Shown here: positions 22,487 to 32,480 of the stretch, piece by piece | Position numbering within the stretch: the first letter of the stretch is position 1 | How the letters are laid out: every line of letters begins with the position of its first letter | NCBI GenBank assembly: GCA_027946365.1 | Contig: JAPEUQ010000004.1 | Location: 1,054,001 to 1,118,000 of the forward strand | Reading direction: 5' to 3' | DNA from: Kalmusia sp. IMI 367209 | Lineage: Eukaryota > Ascomycota > Dothideomycetes > Pleosporales > Didymosphaeriaceae | Length of the DNA stretch: 64,000 nucleotides | Program-made: the position numbers and the translations under genes | Notes under the pieces: generated by a model | Database searches by the model: none | What the model was told of the DNA's origin: nothing | Seen by the model: only the letters and a program-made list of their open reading frames with translations

Positions 22487-23339
22487 ATGGCTGCCGCCCT
22501 CGACGCCCCACGGGAGGCTGCTTTTCATACGCACGAGACCCGAATACCGTAGGCCGTTGCCCGTCTTCACCGATGAAGAAGCCCATTAGAAATGATTCCT
22601 GTGCGAAAGTCTATTGACGAACCGAAGGTATGCCTGCTGCCTCTAAGCACTCATTGATAATATTCCTATGCGTCGTACTAACCTTCATGTAGATTCATGA
22701 TCATCGGATACCACATTCACGCCAAGATTCTGCCCACCGTTTCAAAGCCTTTCTGGAGCTTCGTACTATCGGTACACTGCTACCGGCGATTCCATGACCC
22801 GTATGGCACCCTGAGCAGCTGCAACAACAATCTACCTTGTCTTCGCCTTCCAGCTGGCAGTCGGGGGCTCGAATCCATATGCACTAAGATGGTGCTAATG
22901 CTGCTCGGTGGTCTGTTCTAGTGAGCACCGCAAAGTGCCTTGCGCCTTCATGTGCGACAATTCAATCAACATGTTGACTTTGAAGGCGTTGAAGGGTACT
23001 GCTCGCGGCGTCTAGGCGGATCAGCACCACGTGACTCTTCTAGCAGGGGAGGAGCTAGAAGCCAGTACCCGCGAAACCCGCCCCAAGCCCAAGAGCCAGA
23101 AGGAAAAGACGGATCGCTTGCACCTCATCGGCGAATTCAACTCCATCGGCACCCTTCACAATCATCCATCATCTAGCCTGGTGTGGCTGGAACGTCAGTT
23201 GCAGGCCAACCCAAGCATCGCCGAAGAAACCTACGGAGCGGCCGCTGGTACGTCTGCATCGTCGGAGATTCTGCCTTACGCCTACATGCATGACGTCTTT
23301 AGTGGAGACTTCTTCTTTTCTAGAAACCGTCTCAGCTGA
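22487..23339 (+). pseudogene. Decayed protein-coding gene with scattered frames and introns
   Basis: Coding-like blocks occur in order but in shifting frames. A 21-residue start begins at ATG 22487 and ends at TAG 22550. A block RPLPVFTDEEAH lies in the +1 frame. Then comes MIPVRKSIDEPK, ending exactly at a good donor (GTATGC at 22627). That intron has a TACTAAC branch point and a TGTAG acceptor just before 22693, and the frame continues as IHDHRIPHSRQDSAHRFKAF. A shift follows near 22796 into DPYGTLSSCNNN...MLLGGLF, a further shift near 22920 into HRKVPCAFMCDNSINML, a likely 48-bp intron (22996-23043, containing an in-frame TAG), and a final open block to 23339. At least four frame disruptions outside homopolymers point to true decay. 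I do not recognise the family. Confidence 0.5.
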
Positions 23340-24397
23340 CAAGGGAGCGTTGAGGCGTTTTGAAATAAAGTCTGGTATGTTGAGAAGGCCAATGGAGAGT
23401 CGTCATTCCTTCGTCGAGTAGTATCATGGCGTGAACGGTGCGCTTATATGCAGAAGCAGGGATGTGAACGGGCGCTAGTACTAGAATGGGGAAATGGGCA
23501 CAATTAAGGTACGAAGGCTCGACTATACTTGCAGGGCACGAAGAAATTAACGGCCACGGCTGAAGTGTGGCTGTCATCCAGTTTTACTCTGCTTCCATCG
23601 AGTTAGCGGTATACCGCTATGCTCCTTCGCCGAAGATCCTTGCTGGATGGCCCACCTGTCGCTGTGGCTCGTCCTCAGGCAGACATGAGGCACAATTACC
23701 GCTTGGAGCAACGGACCCCACTCAGCACCACCCTCGTTGTCTACTACCAGTGTCGATTCTCACATGTGCTCGTGTTAGCTCATCAGCCACCAAGGGCACC
23801 AAGCTTGCGGTACCAAGCTTTCTCGGCTACCGTCCCATCGGACCAACCCGAGAGCAGTCCACTGCTGCTTGAGCCAAGGCGGATGCACTTCAGCTTCGAG
23901 GGTATTCCCAAATGTAGGCTCCAACTGCTTCCGCTGCGGAGTCGATGTTACTCATGCTCCACGCCCTACTAGTCACCGGTGAAGCCGACTATGATTCACC
24001 AGAAAAGGGCGGAGTCATGATGCATCTGCTATTATGATGCTCAACTGCGCACACTTCCAAGTTCACATTCACCTACTCAAGTATACCGAATAGACTGATC
24101 TTCTTGGAATTGACAGGGGTATCTTCGATCTCTCTTAGAGAGACCGTGCAACTGGTCGGCGGCGTCCTTATTCTGGTATGTGTGGCTAAACTGCCGATTA
24201 GACTAGTTACGTGTTGAACGTTTGATACAGAACCCTACGGCTTACGTTATCTTGTTGCCGGACATCCTCATATACCCTCCTGAATCTCATCTGGTCGACC
24301 ATAACTTTGTCTACAGTTGACACTGCATTTTCGGCCACATACCTCATCTTCAATCGTCATTTATTCAACGGACATCAACCTCTCTCTGACCTCCAAA
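23340..24397. other. Intergenic, no intact gene
   Basis: Short frames only. A 117-aa frame at 23619-23972 has no support. The last 100 bp are the probable promoter and leader of the next gene. Confidence 0.45.
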
Positions 24398-26128
24398 ATG
24401 GCTTCTGGAAGCGGATCGAAGCCGACAAAGAAGAGGGCCGGTAGAAAACGACAACCGCCTCTAGCCCCCGGTCCTGCCCTGCAATTTGTGGTAGCTAGCC
24501 ATCCAGACCAATTTAGAGCCGAGAACACGATGAGACACGTTCGATCGCACGTCATGTACAAGCATCGTGGAGAGCAACGAGGGGGTTCACCAACCGAAAT
24601 CTCCAAAAGCAGAGAAAGAAGGCAGGGTTCAGCGGCGTTGACAAGAACACCTAGTCCGATGACGGCAAGCTCTGATGGAGCGCTCGAAGACGCTTATCAT
24701 CTAGCCCCAACGTCTCGAAGACGCAGCACAGTCTGGGATGGTGCATTTTATCAATACCTGTCACAGTCTCCCTCAATCGATCCTTTGCGCAACATTGCCG
24801 CCAGGATCATTGCAGCTACTACAGCGGACCCGGCAAGGAGTGCTCCTCCAGCATTTGAAGAAGAGTCTGAATATCCATTCCCATCGTCTGGGAGTGCATT
24901 AGGATCTGAAAGCCTAGACGAACTACGAGAGCTATATATCGCCAACTCGGGCCTTTTTGACGCGCAAGACTTGGCGGCATGCGAATGGACAAGGATGCTG
25001 TGCAACAATCGCATGTCGTTTCTCAGTCAAATCAGCGTTGTTTGTGTGTACCAAGATGTTGCCGATGGCTTTTTAGACGATACACCACTCACCGTATACG
25101 CGAAAACCAAACTTATCAGGATGATCACCGAAAATCTCAATACCCAAACGGATGACTATACTATAATTAGCATAGTAAATCTTCTCGTTAGTGAGGTCGG
25201 AGGCCAGAACGAAGATGTATTCGATGTCCATCAGGAAGGCTTGGTTCGTATCGTGCAACAGCGTGGCGGTATCGCGAATCTAGGAAGGGACTACAATATC
25301 GCTACATTCCTCATTGTGTAAGTCCTTCGCCCGCCAAAAACTTTCTTTATAAATAACTGTGATAGGGTCGTACTCAGCTTCACGGTATTAAGAGGCCGTC
25401 CTGAGCCCGCAATGCTTCAGGGCTTCACACCAAGACAAATATCGCGTGGCTTATCGGTGTCACCTCGGCCTATATCCCCATTATATGCGCCCGGAGGGGA
25501 CATTTCCCGGTTGTACGGAAGTTGTACGGATGAGACATTTGAAATCATACGAGATATGCATGATCTTACCCGCTCATTCATCGGTCGATGGAGTTATCCA
25601 GCTTCAGAAGCCCCACTGGCCGATGCACACCTGGAACAAATCTACACCCGCCTTTTATATCGCCCATCGACCGAAGACAATGTCACGCCGGATTGGATCT
25701 ACGAATGTTGTCGCATCGCAGCGCTAATCTACTGTCGCTCGATTGTCCAAGGCATGCCCCTTGTACAATCAGGAAACATCATGTATGCACGGAGTTCCGG
25801 TAATGGTACAGGAACTACCATGATTTCAGCGCTTCACCATGCATTCGAACAGACAGACAGAACTAGACATTGGGACGCTATGTGCGGCGTACTATTATGG
25901 GTATGCCTCGTTGGAGGAGCCGCATCCTGGCCTTCTTTCCAATCTCTTTATGCAGACGTGCCCGATGCTCAGTCATCGCCAGCTTGGACCAGGAAGTGTT
26001 TTGCGCTCTACGCAGTGCGATCATCGCTTTCAATCAACTTCGATCATGCCGATGCTATAGTGGAGGCTCAAAGGTCAATGCTGCAGGTTCAGCATATGAT
26101 CAGCTTGAGAAGAGGAAGTTCACAATAG
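24398..26128 (+). CDS. Fungal transcription-factor-like protein without a zinc cluster
   Basis: Exons 24398-25317 and 25366-26128 (560 aa; 48-bp intron GTAAGT...ATAG). The N-terminus is basic (KPTKKRAGRKRQ), followed by FVVASHPDQFRAENTMRHVRSHVM, a motif common to a large fungal group often named 'tachykinin family' or C6-like regulators without a Cys6 cluster. The middle and C-terminal parts are helical and hydrophobic and resemble the Fungal_trans_2/DUF3468 regulatory domain (for example LRELYIANSGLFDAQDLAACEW and RDMHDLTRSFIGRWSY). No CX2CX6C motif is present, so direct DNA binding is uncertain. Likely a nuclear regulator of unknown target. It lies alone in gene-poor DNA next to a decayed gene, which is typical of fast-evolving accessory loci (inference). 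An alternative upstream start lacks an ATG. Confidence 0.8.
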
Positions 26129-29100
26129 GGTCTTGACGCTCTGTCCTGTTGTACGGCCCTAGTGGGCATGGAATACTTTGACATAAAGCTTACAACACTT
26201 CTTCCAACACGTATACGATTGCAGATGACTACGGGCCCTTTCGCTATCCATCGACTCCTACACTACGAATCGATATCATATAATGGCGGATTTACCTTGT
26301 TCGACCTTATTGCTAATTCACTCGACGTTCAACACCCCACTACAAGTTCAATTGAGTTCTCTGGAAAGAACCAATATTTCGCGTACGATTCAATTTTGTA
26401 TCAGTACCTGTCCTTCCAATTTCCGTACATGTTCGTTCTACTTCCTGAAGATATGTTTTCCTTGTTTCCATTTCTTTTTTCGCCAGTCAACGATAGACGC
26501 AGACGGTCACGAATGTAGATGCAGCATAACATACCAAGAAACATCACTCTCAGAGCATTGGAAGGAGTTGTATGTTTTCCAAACATGTCCTAGCGCACTG
26601 TAACATTAGTATCATACAATATTTTAGTGAGGTTTAGCACGATAACCCCTGTGCCCTACGAGTCCGTTGCTGGTTCTGACCTAGTTTTAGACCCCATTTT
26701 CAGCTGCAGGGACCAGGGGAATTCCAACACCACGGTATGCGCGAGTACACCGCAGTGTTTCGCGATGTTTCGGCGGCTAGAAAGGGTGTTCGCGGATCGC
26801 CAGACCCATTGCCTGGATGTTTACTAAGATGAGCGCAAGATCAACTTGGGGCTCTAGTGTGGCCGGCCCAAGACTTCGTGTAACAATTCGGAAGGTAACG
26901 TGCATCCAGATTCCCCCATGGACAATATCTAAGATCGCCACACCACGATTTGTTCCCTAGAGCGATCCGGTATATCGTTTGCTTACCTCCGGTGTGCAAA
27001 ACTCGACTATCTAGGAGCAGCTTATCCTCCCACGTGCCGAGGGCGATACCCGTTAGCTCGGTATAGATTGGCTCGGTAGGGGTAGGGGCAAGCGACGCAG
27101 CCTCATCGTGTGCGGCTTCCTCCTCCACATCATACTGACCTCACACGCGTCTCCATCGCTTTCCGCACCATTCTATCATTCCTCTCGTCAGTGTGCACTG
27201 CCTCGCCCTACGGATATCGACGCAATTCTTTCATGGGGCGCCTGAGCTAACTCGCACCGCCCAGCGCAATTTCACCTAGTCTTGCGCCAGTTTCAGATCG
27301 TAGCTCGATTTCTAACTTTGTCAATCGCCACGAAATACTAGCAAACTTCCGGAAGCAACTTTTGAAACATTGTACAGGAGGACATGCTTTGCAGATATTC
27401 AAATCATTGGGCATAATAATTTGAGCGAGTTTCTTATGCAACGCCTATGTCGCGCTACCTAGGCTTCCGATGTCAAAACATGTAATCTCCAGAAGTACGG
27501 TCATAAGTATGCATACAGTTTGGTGAATGGATTAAGTAAGTCACTCTGGGATACAGAAGATACATGGGCATTAAAATCGTTATCTTTTCAGGTTTCTCAG
27601 CTTTATACTAGACATGTTGTTGACTCAAGCTGTAAAACTCATCTAAGGAATCCGCTCTACGCAATGCATTGAAATCATACATCATGTTCAAGCTTGTTTC
27701 ACGGATGACTATGTCAAACTATTGCATCTGCCAACTCAGCGATCGTACACTGAACGTCACCGAGAGAAGCTCGGGAGTCAGTCCATTACTTCCTTGCCTA
27801 ATTGGAAAGTAGCTGGAACATTGTCATCGCGTTTGATTCATTTACGGAGTTTGAGTGGATATAAGAGGCGCTGTCTTCGTTAGTAATATTGTTTGTTGTT
27901 CGGGTGGGTGTGCAAGAGTTGAATTGGCACCGATACTTGGTGAGCTATCCTACCCCAAAAGCATACCACATCTGAGAGATTAAATGTGTTTATAAGAAGA
28001 CATTTCATTCGCAGCAAGGCCCACGAGTTTTTATTAGTCTCAGATCAGTGTTGTAAGCGATGAATCCTGTATGCGGTAGGGAAGGAAGTCTGGGTACGTT
28101 CTGCGATGGCGAGCCTAATCAGATCACGCTAGTTGAATGCACCAGGCACGAGCGCAACGAGGGCCTCAGAGCACAATTGGTTAAGAACACCTCTTCGTAG
28201 GCTTTTCCATCGTCTCGTGTCAACCTTAACACGACGGCATCCAAAGCTATCCAATTGCAAGCCAATACACACATCTTCCCGCCATGCAACCCGCCAATTT
28301 GGTAAGGCAGGTGCAAGCGAGCCCTAAGATATCATCCCAACCCACATCCCGCCATCTCCAGCACTGCGGCACCGTGCACTACCCTGGCAGGCTGAAGCCA
28401 TGTGCCGTTGGTGTTGGCATTCCCCACAACACCGCCATCGGCTGTGCCGAGGGTCCTCGGCAAGGACGGTCGCGCATGCAGCCCTACGACCACGGAACCC
28501 CGGTTCGCGTGCCGCCAGCACTCCGCTTCCGAGGCGATGATGGTTGCTGATGTTGGCGGGAAGGCGGAGTTGGAAGCGAGAGAGCACGGCCAGGCCGACA
28601 GACATCGCAGGATGTGGGAAGCGGGCGAAGCGGTGTGATGGGCGTTAGGTGTGGGTTGCAGGCTTCAAGGTTGTTTGGGGCATGCTGCTCGAGAGAGCGA
28701 GGCCGTGGTTTGGCCCCCGTTTTTGCACTCTTCACCGCAAGGCATGCATGCAGCCTCACGCAGGCGCGAGGGTAAGCGACCCTGTCTCGCAAGGTGTAGG
28801 GCTGGCCAAGGGCCGCGGTAGGATGACTAGGCTGTGGATATCCGCGTATCGATCTATTGCACTACGGAACGATCTCCCTCTTCGTCACACACACACACAC
28901 GCACACACCGTACCGGTCAAGCTGCGATTGCACTACGGAACTATTTCCTTCCGGATCGAAAGCATGAGCGCGGGTGCCTACGATGGAGCTAGGATGTCCG
29001 TTGCTGCACCAGGAAACGTGCCGCTAGATCGAACTGCAGGCCACCTTCAGCTCGAGGTAGTCTATCCAGGAACGCAATCCCTCATGGCTCGTTCTCCACA

Positions 29101-29578
29101 CATGGCTTGACGTGCACACGTCACTGGGGGCCAAAGGACCCGCTGGTAATGCGTTCACTCCGCTTCCGGTCTATTTCCACCCTGTGTGCGTCTCTCGGGC
29201 GAGACCGCGTGGCCTGGACGCATAGGGAAGCGAACGCGAAGGAGCGGTGCCGACCGGCTGATATGGGTAGTAGATTTTTTAAGCTTAAATCGACGTGAGT
29301 GAGGGATACGAGATCTTTGGGTGCGGTTCCAGCGCTTACGACTGTGAGACGATATACTGGAGGATGTATCTCCGGTAGCTAGGACGTTGACGTTGGCAGG
29401 TTGCGTTGCGAAGTCGACATCCATGAACCCCCCATCCCCTCATGAATGCTACACGACTTAGTTCTCAATCATCTCATGTCCATGCCTGCTTGGCAAATCA
29501 TTTCATTTGAAGGAAGATATATACAAGTATCCACTCGAAAATGGCGACGAACGATGCAATGCCACTCTCCACGGTCTC
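26129..29578. other. 3.4-kb gene-poor region
   Basis: No intact gene recognised. A 95-aa frame at 27128-26841 (minus) and a 64-aa frame at 27441-27247 (minus) look faintly coding but have no family match. A CA microsatellite lies near 28887-28907. A 15-bp direct repeat (attgcactacggaac) occurs at about 28855 and 28927. Base composition is not extreme, so strong RIP is not evident by eye. Confidence 0.5.
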
Positions 29579-30630
29579 CTAACCAAGTCTCATCCTCTGC
29601 GCATAGCTCGTTCCACCCGTTTCATACAGAGCCAGGAAAGTAGTATCATCGAGCCCCGATCAAGCCCGCCCACATGGCCGGCAAGGCATGCACAATCGTC
29701 TTATCCGTCCACGTCTTCCCCCCATCGCGACTGACCATGAGCGCCAGAGCACCCTCCGGCCACGTCCCGCCGCTCTCGTTGGTGCCAAAGCTCGCGACGA
29801 GCGTGCTGCCGACGCGAATAATCTGCGGCGCCCCCGCGTTCGAGCTGGGGCTGCTGGACACGGTGTACCGCGTGGGCTCCCACGTCTTCCCGTCGGTCGT
29901 GGTGCGCACCGTCTGCACGATGAAGTGGCCGTCGGTGCCAGACTCGAAGATGGCGACCTTGGTCGCGCTGTTGGGCGCCACGGGCGCGACGCCAATCATG
30001 CCGTCGCGCGCGTTGGTGTCTGCGCCCGTGAAGACGCGCTCCGCGCTCCACGACTGCCCGTTGGTCGTCGTCTCCCGCACGATGCTGTCTTGACCGCCCG
30101 GCCCCGTCTCCTTGGAGTAGTACAGCTGCGTGCTCCCGTCGAGCGCCGTCTGCATGAAGGGCTCCCAGGGCCCGTCCGCGCCGCCGGGCATCTCGATGGC
30201 TTGGGTCAGGAATCTCCAGTCTTGGCCTAGGTTGTCGCTCACGGTGATGGTGATGCGGTACCAGGTTGGGTCTTGGTTGGGGCCGTTGCCCAGATCGTGG
30301 TTCCTGAAGGCGCAGAGGACCTGGCCGTTGGGCATCTGGTGCACGTAGGGGTTGTCGAGGTCCCGCGAGCTGGCGGGAGCCGTGTCGACGATGCCGAGGG
30401 GATTCCAGGACGCCCCGTTGTCGGTCGACTTGACCGTCGTCAGGGTGTGGTTGCCGCCCGCATTCTGCGTGTATACGCCTAGGAGAGAGTTGTCGGCCAG
30501 ACGGACGGCGCGTGGATACGTGCCTGACTTTCCGAACACGACGGCCGCACCATCTTTGACGGGGACTTGGGCGGATGTGGTCGCGATCAAGAGCGCTGTC
30601 GTCCTCAAAAAGTGTAGGTATGGAATGCAT
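29579..30630 (-). CDS. GH93-like exo-arabinanase / BNR sialidase-fold protein, two 1-bp frameshifts
   Basis: The main open frame (30608-29646) encodes a secreted beta-propeller with Asp-box repeats: STDNGASW, SDNLGQDW, TTNGQSW, TTDGKTW, SRDGGKTW. The style is that of GH93 exo-1,5-alpha-arabinanases. That frame lacks an ATG and stops early. Discounting one T from the T5 run (plus-strand A5, 30607-30611) links it to ATG 30630 and gives a clean signal peptide (MHSIPTLLRTTALLIATTSA). Discounting one G from the G4 run (plus-strand C4, 29654-29657) restores the expected end TTFLALYETGG...YAQR and a stop at 29579. The corrected length is 349 aa, close to the family. Either assembly error or a recent pseudogene. 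Family call is firm for the propeller, moderate for GH93. Confidence 0.75.
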
Positions 30631-32480
30631 AATGGCGACTGCGACCTGCGTTGTCAATAGCGTGAGTGCAAGAAACCAAACGAAGAAAAGACGTCGATCA
30701 ATACGCCGCAGCGTAATCATATGCATCGTCCCGACTCCGATACATATACGCCGCTCACACTGACTCTGGTCTACGCTGTCCGGCCTTTGCAAGACTTTGC
30801 GAAGTAACCTTCCGAGGGTGGCGCATGCAGCAGATGGGGGCAACAGGGCTATGCGTCGCAGCTCAATTACCTGAAACGAACGGCCCTTGAATATCAATTG
30901 CCGGCCAATCATGACGCAGGACTCTACAAACTGGAGTAAGAAAAGGGTTAGGCTTAGCGACGTAAGTGTAGGTGGCCTAGTTCCACGTGCGATTACTGAG
31001 TGTATTAATATCCGTGGAGCGCCGTATTTTGTGAATTAGCGGCCCGGACGGGGGCCATGCTTCCTCATCTTCAACGAAACGAGCGAAATGTTGACGAAGC
31101 TATACAAATCATCTTCCAAATCCTCCATTGCGGTTTGGAGAAGATGATGTAAGGTCGATCCGGTAGTCCCGAAGTAGAAGGATAGTGATCCAACGAACAC
31201 GACAGGGCGGGTGGCTCGTTTTGGGTTACAGTTGCAAGCGCGTGTAACCCCACACACAGTACTGACGTGCATTTTTCTGGCTGCGGGGAAAGCTTGCGCA
31301 CCTGCAATATACCCATCGTGGTCCTGCCGGTCCGGTTGTAGAAGGAGAGTTTTCAGAACTTGAGGATGGTGAGCTTGAACGAGTGAACGAGCTTTGTCCG
31401 ATGTCCGAGGCCCCGTGGGATCGCGGGCCGGAGAGTAACTCATAGAGGCTGGTCACGACTGATTCTCTATGTGTCGTTGAATTGGGAATAATGCCATCAA
31501 TTTGTAATACCTAATGACCAGTCCATGTGGGTTGATGTAGGCTGTATTCCCTAATTAATATATTCCGCCCTTGTCATGCGGATTTTGAGTTTACACGCTG
31601 AACATGACAACTGAACAGACTTATCCGAGGAAACTTACTTGTCTGTCGCCTATTGTATGTCAGTCTATATAAGACCGAGAAAGACCTATGTGAAAACGGT
31701 GTGCTTGTCATCCACTTTCTGTGTGCGTATTACAGCAAATTCACTTCGCAGACAGGATACACAATTCGTTGATCAAGACATCACCAGAGCACTGTGGACG
31801 ATCTAATGATTTTTCTAGTTATCGTATTGCGAGCTATGCGCTCGCGAGGCTGACTATACAGAGCTTTTCGTGACTATACTACTACTGTAGGCAACGGCCA
31901 GAAAGAGTCAAAACAAAGACAAGACAAATTCCGTAGCAACTGCTCCCTGCCCGCCCGAGGGGATCCTATCTTCGCCAGCTCGACCCTTTGGGGGAACCTG
32001 CCTTGCGGCTAGTTCAACCCCTCCGGAGAGTAGCGAAGGATAAGTTCAACCCAAGGGCGGGCAGGGCAAATCTGCTAGGAGGTAATGTCCAATCTTGTAC
32101 AGACCCACATCTATCCATCGACATGAAAATGCAAAAACAAGAACAAGAACAAGATAGCCTGCAACAACAGGCAGGCAAATGCAACCACAAGCTTGAAACA
32201 GCCCAACTAGTGATCAACTAGTGTGATGGGTCGTGTAATTCCCTTTCTCCATCCTTCCCGATGCAAATATTGGTACAGAACAAAAAAGCACACGTCCCTC
32301 AAACACCAGACTATTAAGAAACGTAAGGGTAATGCAATCGAAATCTGGGACGGAATCGAAAATTGAGAACGCCAGTGATGGAAAAGGGTATCGTGGAAGG
32401 AAAACATGTTTTGGTGAACGCCTCCAGTAACTCCGTAATGTGAACAGGAAACAAATTTTCAGAGTAGACTACTCAGAACT
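30631..32480. other. Intergenic with a small inverted-repeat element
   Basis: 1.85 kb. Contains the promoter of the GH93-like gene, a weak 135-aa frame at 31443-31036 (minus, not called), the inverted repeat listed separately, and the 3' flank of the coiled-coil gene. Confidence 0.5.
31945..32066. repeat. 122-bp inverted-repeat (fold-back/MITE-like) element
   Basis: A perfect 12-bp inverted pair, CCCTGCCCGCCC at 31945-31956 and GGGCGGGCAGGG at 32055-32066, bounds the element. Weaker complementarity continues inward (CTATC-TTCGCCAGCTC against the complement of GAGTAGCGAAGGATAA) and outward (AGCA). AGTTCAACCC occurs twice inside. GC-rich against an AT-richer surround. No clear target-site duplication seen. 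Confidence 0.6.

Noticed and set aside
23013..23015. In-frame TAG read as a RIP-type CAG to TAG mutation
   Set aside because: The stop lies inside a likely 48-bp intron (22996-23043), so it need not be a mutation. The other frame breaks support decay instead.
29701..30912. 403-aa minus-strand frame
   Set aside because: Overlaps the GH93-like gene in another frame; its body is Arg/His/Gly-rich, as expected of a shadow of GC-rich coding DNA. Only its first residues resemble a signal sequence.
31036..31443. 135-aa minus frame
   Set aside because: Composition unlike its neighbours and no recognisable motif; no splice pairing found.
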